From assembly GCF_900110955.1 (NCBI RefSeq), contig NZ_FOFR01000004.1, positions 355,033 through 419,032 on the forward strand: 64,000 bases of DNA. Direction: 5' to 3'. A model generated the notes under the pieces. That model was not told the origin of the DNA and ran no database searches. It worked only from the letters and a program-made list of their open reading frames with translations. Shown one piece after another: positions 36,039-46,701 of this stretch. The translations under genes were made by a program, and so were the position numbers. Position 1 is the first letter of the stretch; the number at the start of each line of letters is the position of its first letter. The DNA is from Lentzea xinjiangensis (GTDB taxonomy: Bacteria > Actinomycetota > Actinomycetes > Mycobacteriales > Pseudonocardiaceae).

Positions 36039-37742
36039 GTGACAGCGACAGCAGCAATGCGACCGCTGCGGGCATGGCAGCGCCGGGCGCTGACCAAGTA
36101 CCTGGCCGCCAAGCCGCAGGACTTCCTCGCCGTCGCGACGCCGGGCGCGGGCAAGACGACCTTCGGGCTGCGGGTGGCCGCGGAGCTGCTGGCCGACCGG
36201 ACGATCGAGACCGTCACGATCGTCACGCCCACGGAGCACCTCAAGCACCAGTGGGCCAAGGCCGCCGCCGAGCAGGGCATCCAGATCGACTCGAACTTCC
36301 GCAACACCAACGCGATGACCTCCCGCGACTACCACGGCGTGGCCGTGACGTACGCGCAGGTCGCCGCCCACCCGACGCTGCACCGGGTGCGAACGGAGAA
36401 CCGCAAGACGCTCGTGCTGCTCGACGAGGTGCACCACGGCGGTGACGCGAAGTCGTGGGGTGACGCGATCCGCGAGGCGTTCACGCCCGCGGTCCGGCGG
36501 CTGTGCCTGACCGGCACGCCGTTCCGCTCCGACGACTCGCCGATCCCGTTCGTGCAGTACGAGGAGAGCTCCGGCGGGTTCAAGACGTCCAAGGCGGACC
36601 ACACCTACGGGTACTCCGACGCGTTGCGCGACGGCGTCGTCCGGCCCGTGCTGTTCCTGGCGTACTCGGGTGAGGCGTCGTGGCGGACCAGCGCGGGCGA
36701 GGAGTACACCGCGCGGCTGGGCGAGCCGCTCACGCAGGAGCAGACCGCGCGGGCGTGGCGCACGGCGCTGGACCCGGCCGGCGACTGGATCGCGTCCGTG
36801 CTGCGCGCCGCCGACCAGCGGCTGACCCAGAAGCGCGAGAACGGCCTGCCCGACGCCGGTGGTCTCGTGATCGCCACCGACCAGACCACGGCAAAGGCCT
36901 ACGCGGAGGTGCTCCAGCGCGTCACGGGCCACATCCCCACGCTGGTCCTCTCCGACGACCCGAAGGCCTCCGGCCGGATCGCCGAGTTCTCCGCGACCAA
37001 CGAACGCTGGATGATCGCCGTCCGCATGGTGTCCGAGGGCGTCGACGTGCCGCGGCTCGCCGTCGGCGTCTACGCGACGTCGTCGTCGACCCCGTTGTTC
37101 TTCGCCCAGGCCGTCGGTCGTTTCGTGCGCAACCGGAAACCCGGCGAGACCGCCACGGTGTTCCTGCCGTCGGTGCCGGTGCTGCTGCAGCTCGCGTCCG
37201 AGCTGGAGGCCGAGCGCGACCACGTCCTGGGCAAGCCGCACCGGGAGAAGGACGGCTGGGACGACGAGCTCATGGCCGCGGCGAACCAGACCAAGGACGA
37301 GCCCGGCGAGGAGGAACGCGCCTTCACGGCGCTGGGCACCACGGCCGAGCTCGACCAGGTCATCTACGACGGCTCGTCGTTCGGCGCCCCGACCATCGCG
37401 GGCTCGGAGGAGGAGCAGGAGTACCTCGGGCTGCCGGGGCTGCTGGAGCCGGACCAGGTGCGCACCCTGCTGCTGCAACGGCAGGAGGAGCAGATGGCGA
37501 TGGCCGCCAAACGCCCCAAGCCCGAGGTGGCGGTGCGGGAGGCACGGCCCGCGAGCGTGCAGGAACGCCTCACGTCACTGCGCAAGGAGCTCAACACGCT
37601 CGTGGCCATGCACCACCACCGCACCAAGAAGCCGCACGGCAAGATCCACAACCAGTTGCGCGAGTACTGCGGTGGCCCGCCGACCGCGATGGCCACGATC
37701 GAGCAGCTCGAGGAGCGGATCGCGACCCTGCGGTCCTGGTAG
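36039..37742 (+). CDS. DEAD/DEAH-type superfamily 2 helicase
   Basis: 567 residues. Helicase domain 1: Walker A ATPGAGKTT (about 33-41), motif Ia, DEVHHGG (about 128-134, motif II, DExH type), TGTPFRSDD (motif III-like). Domain 2: motif IV-VI region ending QAVGRFVRNRKPGE (about 350-363). The C-terminal ~150 residues are acidic then basic and end in a coiled region. A widespread actinobacterial stand-alone helicase near DUF3039; DNA repair or RNA role is undetermined. GTG start with GGAG upstream. Confidence 0.87.
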   Translation: MTATAAMRPLRAWQRRALTKYLAAKPQDFLAVATPGAGKTTFGLRVAAELLADRTIETVTIVTPTEHLKHQWAKAAAEQGIQIDSNFRNTNAMTSRDYHGVAVTYAQVAAHPTLHRVRTENRKTLVLLDEVHHGGDAKSWGDAIREAFTPAVRRLCLTGTPFRSDDSPIPFVQYEESSGGFKTSKADHTYGYSDALRDGVVRPVLFLAYSGEASWRTSAGEEYTARLGEPLTQEQTARAWRTALDPAGDWIASVLRAADQRLTQKRENGLPDAGGLVIATDQTTAKAYAEVLQRVTGHIPTLVLSDDPKASGRIAEFSATNERWMIAVRMVSEGVDVPRLAVGVYATSSSTPLFFAQAVGRFVRNRKPGETATVFLPSVPVLLQLASELEAERDHVLGKPHREKDGWDDELMAAANQTKDEPGEEERAFTALGTTAELDQVIYDGSSFGAPTIAGSEEEQEYLGLPGLLEPDQVRTLLLQRQEEQMAMAAKRPKPEVAVREARPASVQERLTSLRKELNTLVAMHHHRTKKPHGKIHNQLREYCGGPPTAMATIEQLEERIATLRSW

Positions 37743-37748
37743 CCGTGC

Positions 37749-38537
37749 TCAGCCGCGGGTGACGGCGACGGCCAGCGTGTCGTACCGGGTCTCGAACCGG
37801 CCGCCGGCCGCGTCGAGCGCGCTGCCGACGTCGTCCAGCAGGCCGTCGACCTGCTCGGCGTTCAGCAGCGCCAGCGGACCCATGGTGCGCACGAGGTCGA
37901 GGTACTCGGCGGTCGTGTAGGTGTGGTCCCAGCTCGCCGCCCACTGCTCCGCGCCGCTGAACGCACCGGTGGCGACGAACGCCTCGCCCGTGCGCGCGCA
38001 GCCCTCCCGGTAAGCCCGGAGCGCCTCCTCGCGGGACTGGCCCAGGCGGATCGGGACGTCCGGCGCTACCTTGCGGAACGCGTCGGTGAACGCCTGCTCG
38101 ATCGGCTCCGGCGGCGCGTACACGTGCCACAGCGCCACGAACACGCCGCCGGGCCGCAGCACCCGCGCGACGTGGCGCGGTCCTGCCTCCGCGTCGACCC
38201 AGTGCCAGGACTGGCCGGCGACGACGGCGTCGAACTCCCGGCCGGCCGGGTCCCAGGTCTCGAACTTCGCGACCTCCACCGCCACGCCGGTGCCGCGGGC
38301 GAACCCGGCCATGCGCTCGTCCGGCTCGACCCCGAGCACCTCGCACCCGGCCGCGCGCAGGGGCCGCGACAGCACCCCGGTGCCGCAGCCGACGTCGAGG
38401 ACCCGCGGCCCTGGGCTCGCCGAGACGATCTTCCGCACCAGCACGTCCGGGTACGCCGGACGGGTGCGGTCGTAGCGCGCCGCGTCCGCGCCGAACGAGA
38501 GCGCCAGCCTGTCGGCGGCTTCCTTGTCGACCGTCAT
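37749..38537 (-). CDS. class I SAM-dependent methyltransferase
   Basis: 262 residues of the UbiE/Methyltransf_11 type: SAM-binding VLDVGCGTGVLSRPL (about 46-60), GVEPDERM (about 69-76) with the acidic SAM-ribose residue, and the post-I region LRPGG. The WHWVDAE segment is common in a large group of actinobacterial methyltransferases with unknown small-molecule substrates. Convergent with the helicase gene (6-base gap). Confidence 0.83.
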   Translation of the reverse strand: MTVDKEAADRLALSFGADAARYDRTRPAYPDVLVRKIVSASPGPRVLDVGCGTGVLSRPLRAAGCEVLGVEPDERMAGFARGTGVAVEVAKFETWDPAGREFDAVVAGQSWHWVDAEAGPRHVARVLRPGGVFVALWHVYAPPEPIEQAFTDAFRKVAPDVPIRLGQSREEALRAYREGCARTGEAFVATGAFSGAEQWAASWDHTYTTAEYLDLVRTMGPLALLNAEQVDGLLDDVGSALDAAGGRFETRYDTLAVAVTRG

Positions 38538-38732
38538 GCGGTCAACCTAGAGGTGACCGGGAGGCAACGGCCGGGTGTTCGCTGTGGGCGGTATCCAATA
38601 TATCGCCGCCGGATGCAGTAGCGCCGTGGTAACGCTCTCACAACTCTCGGTAGTTAAATTTCGTCACGGTTACCGCATCGTTGCGACTTAATCGATCCAG
38701 TGTGGTTCCGGTCACCCATATGTCAGGCATAC

Positions 38733-38763
38733 GTTGTGCGCCACAACATTCTCTGTGACACAG
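38733..38763. promoter_or_regulatory. two adjacent palindromes upstream of the sugar ABC operon
   Basis: GTTGTG-CGC-CACAAC (38733-38747) and CTGTG-A-CACAG (38753-38763) lie within 55 bases of the start of the sugar-binding protein gene. As the operon's last gene is a ROK repressor, these are candidate operators; binding is inference. Confidence 0.4.
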
Positions 38764-38783
38764 CGCAGTGAAAGGGATGGCGG

Positions 38784-39908
38784 ATGCGCAGCAAGACTCT
38801 CGCTTCCATCGCCGTGACCGCGGGTCTCGCCCTTGCGGTTTCGGCGTGCGGCGCCAACACGTCCTCCAACACCGGAGGAAGCACCAACACGGACTCTGGC
38901 AGCGGCACGGGCGCGAAGGTCGGCGTGATCCTGCCCGAGACCGCCTCCTCGGCTCGCTGGGAGGGCTTCGACAAGCCGCTCCTCGAGGCCGCTCTGAAGA
39001 AGGAGGGGCTCAGCCCCGACATCCAGAACGCCCAGGGCGACGTCCAGAAGTTCAGCACCCTCGCCGACGGCATGATCAACGCCGGCGTCAAGGTCCTGAT
39101 CATCGCGACGCCCAACAGCGAGGTCGGCGCGTCCGTGGCCAAGAAGGCCCAGGCGCAGGGCATCCAGGTCATCGACTACGACCGCCTCAACACCGGCGGC
39201 TCCTCGTCCTACTACGTGTCGTTCGACAACGTGAAGGTCGGCGAGCTGCAGGGCCAGGGTCTCGCGGATGCGATGAAGGCAGCTCCGCAGGGCGCCAACG
39301 TCATCGAGATCGAGGGTGCGCCGACGGACAACAACGCGACCCTCTTCTACCAGGGGCAGCAGAAGGTCCTCAAGCCGCTCTACGACTCGGGCAAGCTCAA
39401 GCTGGTCCAGTCCCAGCCGATCGACAACTGGGACAACCAGAAGGGCGGTCAGACGTTCGAGCAGATCCTGACCGGTAACGGCGGCAAGGTCGACGGCGTC
39501 GTCGCCGCGAACGACGGCCTCGCCGGCGCGGTGATCACGGTCCTCAAGAAGTACAGCCTGAACGGCAAGGTGCCGGTCACCGGTCAGGACGCCACCCCGG
39601 ACGGTCTGCAGGCCGTGCTCCGCGGTGACCAGTACATGACCGTCTTCAAGCCGATCAAGGACGAGGCCGAGGCCGCCGCCAAGCTGGCCGCCGCTCTCGC
39701 CAAGGGCGACACCGCCGCAGCCGACGCCCTCGCGACCGGTTCGGTGAAGGACGACAAGGGCAACCGCGACGTCAAGTCCGTGCTGCTCACCGCCCAGCTG
39801 ATCACCAAGGACAAGGTCAAGTCCGTGGTGGACGCGGGCTTCGTCAAGGCCTCGGAGATCTGCGTGGCCGACACGCAGGCCGCCTGCACCGAGCTCGGCA
39901 TCAAGTAG
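38784..39908 (+). CDS. xylose/ribose-type ABC transporter substrate-binding lipoprotein
   Basis: 374 residues. Signal peptide with lipobox AVSAC (lipid Cys 22), Thr/Ser/Gly-rich linker, then a family-1 periplasmic-binding fold (KVGVILPETASSARW, VLIIATPNSEVG, IDYDRLNTGG, DGVVAANDGLAGA, VTGQDATPDGLQA). The set matches XylF-like proteins better than RbsB. The C-terminus has two Cys (EICVADTQAAC). AAAGGGATG lies upstream of the start. A stable hairpin follows, probably tuning expression of downstream genes. Confidence 0.9.
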   Translation: MRSKTLASIAVTAGLALAVSACGANTSSNTGGSTNTDSGSGTGAKVGVILPETASSARWEGFDKPLLEAALKKEGLSPDIQNAQGDVQKFSTLADGMINAGVKVLIIATPNSEVGASVAKKAQAQGIQVIDYDRLNTGGSSSYYVSFDNVKVGELQGQGLADAMKAAPQGANVIEIEGAPTDNNATLFYQGQQKVLKPLYDSGKLKLVQSQPIDNWDNQKGGQTFEQILTGNGGKVDGVVAANDGLAGAVITVLKKYSLNGKVPVTGQDATPDGLQAVLRGDQYMTVFKPIKDEAEAAAKLAAALAKGDTAAADALATGSVKDDKGNRDVKSVLLTAQLITKDKVKSVVDAGFVKASEICVADTQAACTELGIK

Positions 39909-39922
39909 GACCGCTTGCGTCC

Positions 39923-39952
39923 AGGCGGGGTGCGGAACTGCGCACCCCGCCT
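39923..39952 (+). terminator. intercistronic hairpin after the binding-protein gene
   Basis: Perfect 12-bp stem AGGCGGGGTGCG / CGCACCCCGCCT with loop GAACTG and no T-run. It sits 15 bases after the substrate-binding protein stop. Such hairpins usually protect the mRNA 3' end or cut read-through, so that more binding protein than transporter is made. Confidence 0.65.
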
Positions 39953-39980
39953 CGGCGCGTGGTAACACGGAGGAATCCCA

Positions 39981-40754
39981 GTGAGCGAGCCGATTCTCGA
40001 GCTGCGCGGCATCAACAAGAGCTTCGGTCCCGTGCACGTCCTGCACGACATCGACCTCGTCGTGAACCCCGGCGAGGTCACCGCCCTCGTCGGCGACAAC
40101 GGCGCGGGCAAGTCGACGCTGGTCAAGTGCATCGCGGGCATCCACCCGACCGATTCGGGTGAAGTCCTGTTCAACGGCCAGCCGGTGCAGATCAGGGGCC
40201 CGCGCGACGCCGCGGACCTCGGGATCGAGGTCGTCTACCAGGACCTCGCACTGGCCGACAACCTGGACATCGTCCAGAACATGTTCCTCGGCCGCGAGCG
40301 CACCAAGGCCGGCCTGCTCGACGAGACCGACATGGAGCAGGCGGCGCGCAAGACGCTGGCGTCGCTGTCCGTGCGCACGGTCAAGTCGGTGCGCACCCAG
40401 GTCTCGTCGCTGTCCGGTGGCCAGCGCCAGACCGTGGCCATCGCCAAGGCCGTGCTGTGGAACAGCAAGGTCGTGCTGCTCGACGAGCCCACCGCGGCAC
40501 TCGGCGTCGCACAGACGCGCCAGGTGCTCGACCTGGTCCGCAGGCTCGCGGAGCAGGGCCTGGGAGTCGTGCTGATCAGCCACAACATGAACGACGTGTT
40601 CGAGGTCGCCGACCGCATCGCGTGCCTCTACCTCGGCCGCATGGCCGCGGTCGTGTCGTCCAAGGAAGTCACGCACGGTCAGGTGGTCGAGCTGATCACC
40701 GCCGGGCGTTCCGGTGACCTGGGCATCGCCCGCCCCGAGGCGGCGACGATCTGA
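39981..40754 (+). CDS. sugar ABC transporter ATP-binding protein, single domain
   Basis: 257 residues with one ATPase domain: Walker A GDNGAGKST (about 39-47), signature LSGGQRQ (about 141-147), Walker B VVLLDEPTAAL (about 162-172), H-loop LISHNMND. XylG/RbsA proteins normally have two such domains in about 500 residues; this is the one-domain form that would have to dimerise. Stop overlaps the permease start (TGATG). Confidence 0.92.
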   Translation: MSEPILELRGINKSFGPVHVLHDIDLVVNPGEVTALVGDNGAGKSTLVKCIAGIHPTDSGEVLFNGQPVQIRGPRDAADLGIEVVYQDLALADNLDIVQNMFLGRERTKAGLLDETDMEQAARKTLASLSVRTVKSVRTQVSSLSGGQRQTVAIAKAVLWNSKVVLLDEPTAALGVAQTRQVLDLVRRLAEQGLGVVLISHNMNDVFEVADRIACLYLGRMAAVVSSKEVTHGQVVELITAGRSGDLGIARPEAATI

Positions 40755-42202
40755 TGAGTTCCGAAGAGGCCAGCATGACCAAGACCACCGAATCGACCGA
40801 GCAGGAGGCCCCGCAGGGCGCCATCTCCGACTTCGGCATCGACACCACGTCCCAGTCCACGGGCGAGGCGATCCGCGACTACTGGGCCAGGGTCCGCGGC
40901 GGCGAGCTCGGATCGCTGCCCGCACTGCTCGGGCTCGTCGTCCTGCTCATCGTGTTCAGCGCGCTGTCCGACACGTTCTTCACCCTGGGCAACCTCGCGA
41001 ACCTGCTCCAGCAGGGCGCCAGCATCACCATTATCGCGATGGGCCTGGTGTTCGTGCTGCTGCTCGGCGAGATCGACCTCTCCGCCGGCACCGCGTCCGG
41101 TGTCACGGCGTCCGTCATGGCACTGCACCTGATCCACAACGGCAACCTGCTCGGCGGCATGGGCGACACGGTGTTCTACGTGTTCTGCGGCCTGCTGGTG
41201 CTCGCGATCGTGCTCGCCGTCGTGATGAAGATCTGGGCCGGTGCGGCGCTGTCCGCCGTCGCGCTGGTCATCGCCGCGGTCGGCATCCCCGCCAACGCCT
41301 GGCTCGAGATGCTGCTCGCGGTCTGCGTGGGCGCGGCCATCGGCTGCATCACGGGCTTCCTGGTCGCGAAGGTCGGCATCCCGTCGTTCGTCGTGACCCT
41401 GGCGCTGTTCCTGGTCTGGGGCGGTGTCGTGCTCCAGCTCATCGGCCAGGGCGGCACCCTCGGCCTGCGCGACGACACGATCTTCAACGTCGCCAACGGC
41501 AACCTGAACTTCGTGGGCTCGTGGGCGCTGTTCGTCATCGCGGTCGGCGGCTACGCGGCCGTCGTCCTCACGCGGCACTTCTCCCGCCTGCGCAGGGGAC
41601 TCGTGGCCCAGCCGACGACGCTGGTGCTGACCAAGATCGGCGCCCTCGCGGTGCTGGCCGCGATCATCACCTACGCGCTGTCGCTGAACCGGGCGCCGAG
41701 CAACCTCGTGGTCATCGAGGGCGTGCCGTACGTGGTGCCGCTGGTGCTGGTGCTGCTCGTGATCGGCACGTTCGTGCTCGACCGCACCAGCTACGGGCGT
41801 CACGTCTACGCCGTCGGCGGCAACAAGGAAGCCGCCCGCCGCGCCGGCATCAACGTCGAGCGCATCCGGATGAGCGTGTTCGTGATCGCCTCCTCGGCGG
41901 CCGCGATCGGCGCGATCGTGTACTCGTCGAAGGTCGGCTCGGTCGACCCGAACGCCGGTGGCGGCAACACGCTGCTGCTGTCGGTCGGTGCGGCCGTCAT
42001 CGGTGGCACGTCGCTGTTCGGTGGCAAGGGCCGCCTGCGCGACGCGGTCATCGGTGGCGCGGTGCTCGCGATCATCCAGAACGGCATGGGCCTGCTCAAG
42101 CAGCCCGCCGCGGTCGTGTTCATCGTGACCGGCCTGGTCCTGCTGCTCGCCGCGAGCGTCGACGCGTTGTCCCGCCGCCGGGCGGCGACCGCGGCTCGAT
42201 GA
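40754..42202 (+). CDS. sugar ABC transporter permease (XylH-like)
   Basis: 482-residue BPD-type-2 sugar permease with about ten or more hydrophobic segments and the family's loop GGNKEAARRAGINVERIR (about 355-372). It is longer than XylH: it has a ~55-residue soluble N-terminal extension rich in Glu/Ser/Thr and an enlarged central region. Starts at the ATG that overlaps the ATPase stop. Substrate probably a pentose or other monosaccharide. Confidence 0.9.
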   Translation: MSSEEASMTKTTESTEQEAPQGAISDFGIDTTSQSTGEAIRDYWARVRGGELGSLPALLGLVVLLIVFSALSDTFFTLGNLANLLQQGASITIIAMGLVFVLLLGEIDLSAGTASGVTASVMALHLIHNGNLLGGMGDTVFYVFCGLLVLAIVLAVVMKIWAGAALSAVALVIAAVGIPANAWLEMLLAVCVGAAIGCITGFLVAKVGIPSFVVTLALFLVWGGVVLQLIGQGGTLGLRDDTIFNVANGNLNFVGSWALFVIAVGGYAAVVLTRHFSRLRRGLVAQPTTLVLTKIGALAVLAAIITYALSLNRAPSNLVVIEGVPYVVPLVLVLLVIGTFVLDRTSYGRHVYAVGGNKEAARRAGINVERIRMSVFVIASSAAAIGAIVYSSKVGSVDPNAGGGNTLLLSVGAAVIGGTSLFGGKGRLRDAVIGGAVLAIIQNGMGLLKQPAAVVFIVTGLVLLLAASVDALSRRRAATAAR

Positions 42203-42206
42203 CGCG

Positions 42207-43361
42207 GTGACGGGACCTACGTCCGGCACTCGTCCCGACGAGATCCGCAGGCACAACAGAACGGCGCTGCTGCGCCGCCTGCACGTCGACGGTCCGTCCA
42301 CCAGGGCGTCGCTCGCGGCTGAGCTCGGCCTCAACCGCAGCACGATCAAGGCCCTGGTGGACGGCCTCGCCGAAGCGGGTGTGGTCGCCGAACGCGTGCC
42401 CGCTCTGCGCAGCGGAGCGGGCCGTCCGTCGCTGCTGGTCCTGCCCCAGCCGCAGGCAGCGGTCGTGATCGCGATCGACGTGCGGGTGGAGCACGTGGCG
42501 ATGGGGTTCGTCGGCCTCGGCGGGGAGATCCTGGGACGGGACAGCTGGAACCTGCACCGGACGCGTGATCCGGGGGAGGTCATCACGCACATCGTCGAGT
42601 CGGCGCGCCTCATGGCCGACGACCTCGACGCCGACGCGGTCGGGGTGGGCGTCTCGGTGCCCGGGGTGGTGCGCCGCGCCGACGGGCACGTCCACGAGGC
42701 ACCGAACCTGCACTGGACGGACGTCGCACTCGGCAAGCGCCTGGAGGCGGTGCTCAAGCTGCCTGTCCAGGTCGGCAACGACGCGGAGCTCGGCGCGCTC
42801 GCGGAGCACGTGCGCGGCGCGGCCCAGGCGTCCTCGGACATGGTCTACATCTCCGCCGACGTCGGCGTCGGCGGCGGGGTGATCCTGTCCGGGCAGCCGT
42901 TGCGCGGCACCGGCGGTTACGTCGGCGAACTGGGGCACATGGTCGTCAACCCGCGCGGCAACCGCTGCTACTGCGGCTGCGACGGCTGCTGGGAGACCGA
43001 GGTCGGCGAACCGGCGCTGTGCCGGGCGCTGGGACTGCCCGACGACGCCCCGCGCGGCACCGTCGTGGCGGCGCTGCGGGCGCTGGACGACCCCTCGGTG
43101 CTGGACGAGTTCGCCGGCTGGCTCGCGCTGGGACTCGCGAACATCGTCAACGTCCTCGGCCCGGAGCTGGTCGTGCTCGGTGACCTCTACACGGCGCTGC
43201 CGGACGCGGTGGTGGACTCGGTGAGCACCGCCGTGCAGCGGCGCAGCCTCGTCTCCCGCGCCGTCGGCGGCACCCAGGTCGTCACGTCGCCCCTGGGGCG
43301 GGACGCGAAGCTGGTCGGCGCGGCCGAGCTGGCGTTCGAGCCGGTGCTCGAGACCCTCTAG
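42207..43361 (+). CDS. ROK-family transcriptional regulator of the sugar ABC operon
   Basis: 384 residues. N-terminal winged helix-turn-helix (about 15-75; STRASLAAELGLNRSTIKALV) and a ROK sugar-kinase-like domain with the zinc motif CYCGCDGCWE (about 253-262). The kinase catalytic Asp region reads QVGNDAELGA. XylR/NagC-like repressors of this form sense the transported sugar. GTG start 4 bases after the permease stop; last gene of the operon, so it probably autoregulates. Confidence 0.9.
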   Translation: MTGPTSGTRPDEIRRHNRTALLRRLHVDGPSTRASLAAELGLNRSTIKALVDGLAEAGVVAERVPALRSGAGRPSLLVLPQPQAAVVIAIDVRVEHVAMGFVGLGGEILGRDSWNLHRTRDPGEVITHIVESARLMADDLDADAVGVGVSVPGVVRRADGHVHEAPNLHWTDVALGKRLEAVLKLPVQVGNDAELGALAEHVRGAAQASSDMVYISADVGVGGGVILSGQPLRGTGGYVGELGHMVVNPRGNRCYCGCDGCWETEVGEPALCRALGLPDDAPRGTVVAALRALDDPSVLDEFAGWLALGLANIVNVLGPELVVLGDLYTALPDAVVDSVSTAVQRRSLVSRAVGGTQVVTSPLGRDAKLVGAAELAFEPVLETL

Positions 43362-43369
43362 AAGCGAAG

Positions 43370-43399
43370 GGGGCGGAGATCCCGAAGGATCCCCGCCCC
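43370..43399. terminator. bidirectional terminator hairpin
   Basis: Stem GGGGCGGAGATCC / GGATCCCCGCCCC with loop CGAA and one mismatch, 8 bases after the ROK gene stop and 22 bases from the end of the convergent DUF7455 gene. Confidence 0.7.
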
Positions 43400-43421
43400 G
43401 AGCGGCTAGGTGGGGTGGAAG

Positions 43422-43601
43422 TCAGCCCTGCTGAATCTCAGCAGCGAGCTCGCGCAGCTTTTCGCTGTGTGCGCGGGAGTGGTGCCCGCAGAACAGCAGC
43501 TCGCCCCCGGACGGGAGCACGGCGCGAACCTGGGCAGCAGCCCCGCAGCGGTCGCAGCGGTCGGCAGCGGTCAACTCGGGGCGGGTGAGTGCTGCAGTCA
43601 T
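43422..43601 (-). CDS. DUF7455 small zinc-ribbon-like protein
   Basis: 59 residues from the ATG at 43601 with GGAGGGAG upstream. A CDRCGAAAQVR segment (about 15-25) and a second ligand set FCGHH (about 37-41) make a likely treble-type metal site. This family lies next to sigA in many actinobacteria, as here. Role unknown. The frame extends upstream of 43601 without a better start. Confidence 0.82.
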   Translation of the reverse strand: MTAALTRPELTAADRCDRCGAAAQVRAVLPSGGELLFCGHHSRAHSEKLRELAAEIQQG

Positions 43602-44204
43602 GATGGATCTCCCTCCGTCCCAGCACCGGGACGAAGTGTTCCGGTGCCCTCTTACCAAGCTGCGACCACGGCGCCCCTGGTTGGTGCGCGGTGCTCGCTG
43701 GCTCCACTCTGACAGACGTTCTGGCGTTAGTCAGTGTTCCCGTGTACGTGGCGACTCGCGTCACTCCGGGATTTACCCGCCTGCCGCAGGCTCACACCTG
43801 CGTTTCCCACCGGTTCACCGCCTTGACACGCACGCTGAGCGACCGAAAAACCGCTGGTGGAGCAGCGTGTTCAGGCCGTTCGGTCGGTTGCGTGCGACCG
43901 GAAGTGTGATATCGGTTGCCCTTGTCCGCCCGCAGCGAACAGGTCACGAACGTCCCACGATTCGGACGCGGAACCGTGATCGAAGTGGTCGTCCGGGCGG
44001 TTCGTCCGGCCACGGCAGCACCGTGAGTCGCGGCCACTGTTCGCGCCATCGGCGGGCCTTGGCCTCGTGCACCGGCCGCCGCTCCTGAGCCGGCCGCCCC
44101 CGCGACAGGTGGCCGCGTACGAGTCGATGGCCGCCTCCGTCAACGTGTGCGGCGCGCAGGGGTGCCGGAGCGCGCGGTTGTCCACTGCCGCCCCTTTACG
44201 GTCG
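43602..44204. other. ~600-base region without a confident gene
   Basis: Between DUF7455 and the sigA terminator. Several frames are open but lack codon bias. One minus-strand candidate, 43944-44072 (42 codons, GTG start, AGGAG 9 bases upstream, product rich in Arg/Trp/Pro, for example RRWREQWPRLTVLPWPDEP), is the only one with a plausible start. The DUF7455 promoter should lie within the first 150 bases. Confidence 0.4.
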
Positions 44205-44242
44205 AAAAACACAGCGGCCCCGCACCGAACCGGTGCGGGGCC
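44205..44242 (-). terminator. intrinsic terminator of sigA
   Basis: On the minus strand a perfect 12-bp stem GGCCCCGCACCG / CGGTGCGGGGCC with a GTT loop is followed after six bases by TTTTT. It lies 24 bases after the sigA stop. Confidence 0.88.
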
Positions 44243-44265
44243 ACGTGCGTATGACTCGATAAGAC

Positions 44266-45597
<1,332 letters not shown>

Positions 45598-45824
45598 GTA
45601 CGCCCTTTCGCGACGGTCGTTCAAGGCAAACCAGAGGGCGCGAAACCTCGGTCGCCAGAGTTCAGGGGATCTCCCCGCCGATCTTGCTTGGCGGGTGTGC
45701 GTTCCATTGTAACGACGTCGCTGGCGCGGTGTTGCGCCCCGAGGTGCTTCGAGGCGCTCCCACCTGCGTTCTCGCAGCTAGATCGAGTAAGGCGAGTCGG
45801 ACACGTTTCGGTGTCGAATGGTCG

Positions 45825-46586
45825 TCACGGCCGCACGCCGTGGGCGGACGCCCAGGCGGCGCCGACGATGCCCGCGTCGTTCTTCAGCGCCGCGGCGACG
45901 ACCTCCGTGCGGACCTCGAGCAACGGCAACCACTTGTGCGCCTTCTTGCTCACGCCACCGCCGGCGATGACGAGGTCGGGCCAGATGAGGTCCTCGAGCA
46001 CGTTGACGTACCGCGTGACGCGGGGCGCCCACTCCTCCCAGGACAGGCCCTTCTCCTCCTTCACGGAGGCGGCCGCGCGCGTCTCGGCGTCGTGCCCGTC
46101 GACCTGCAGGTGGCCGAACTCGGTGTTCGGGACGAGCTTGCCGTCGAGGAACACCGCGCTGCCGATGCCGGTGCCGAACGTCAGCAGCACCACGGTCCCG
46201 TTCTTGCCGACGCCCGCGCCGAACGACATCTCCGCGATGCCGGCCGCGTCGGCGTCGTTCATCACCACGACGTCCTCGGGCCTGCGCTTGAGGCGCTCGG
46301 CGAAGAGCCGCTGGGCGTCGAAGCCGATCCAGCCCTTGTCCACGTTCGCGGCGCTGAGCGCGACACCGTGCTTGACCACGCACGGCAGCGTGACGCCGAC
46401 CGGGCCGTCCCACTGGAACTTCTCGACGATCTCGGCGACGACCTCCGCGACCGCTTCCGGCGTCGAGGGCTGAGGCGTGGGGATCCGCATGCGTTCGCCG
46501 TCCAGTGCTCCTGCTTCGAGGTCGACCAGGCCGCCCTTGACGCCGGAGCCGCCGATGTCCACACCGAACCCGCGGGTGATGCCCAT
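45825..46586 (-). CDS. ppgK: polyphosphate glucokinase
   Basis: 253-residue ROK-fold kinase that phosphorylates glucose with polyphosphate or ATP. GFGVDIGGSGVKGG (about 7-20) is the phosphate loop, MNDADAAG carries the catalytic Asp (about 110), TFGTGIGSA (about 135-143) and GGGVSKK further ATP-site elements. The neighbour order sigA-ppgK-suhB is conserved in M. tuberculosis. It is upstream of sigA on the same strand but separated by 227 bases. Confidence 0.93.
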   Translation of the reverse strand: MGITRGFGVDIGGSGVKGGLVDLEAGALDGERMRIPTPQPSTPEAVAEVVAEIVEKFQWDGPVGVTLPCVVKHGVALSAANVDKGWIGFDAQRLFAERLKRRPEDVVVMNDADAAGIAEMSFGAGVGKNGTVVLLTFGTGIGSAVFLDGKLVPNTEFGHLQVDGHDAETRAAASVKEEKGLSWEEWAPRVTRYVNVLEDLIWPDLVIAGGGVSKKAHKWLPLLEVRTEVVAAALKNDAGIVGAAWASAHGVRP

Positions 46587-46701
46587 CCCCGTGGTCCTTC
46601 CTACTCGATCCTGCTGGCTTCGATTCAGTAACCGTGGTGCGCAGACATTAGCCTGACGTTGTCCGATAGTCCCGTGCTAGTGACGCAGGAGGGAACCGGT
46701 C

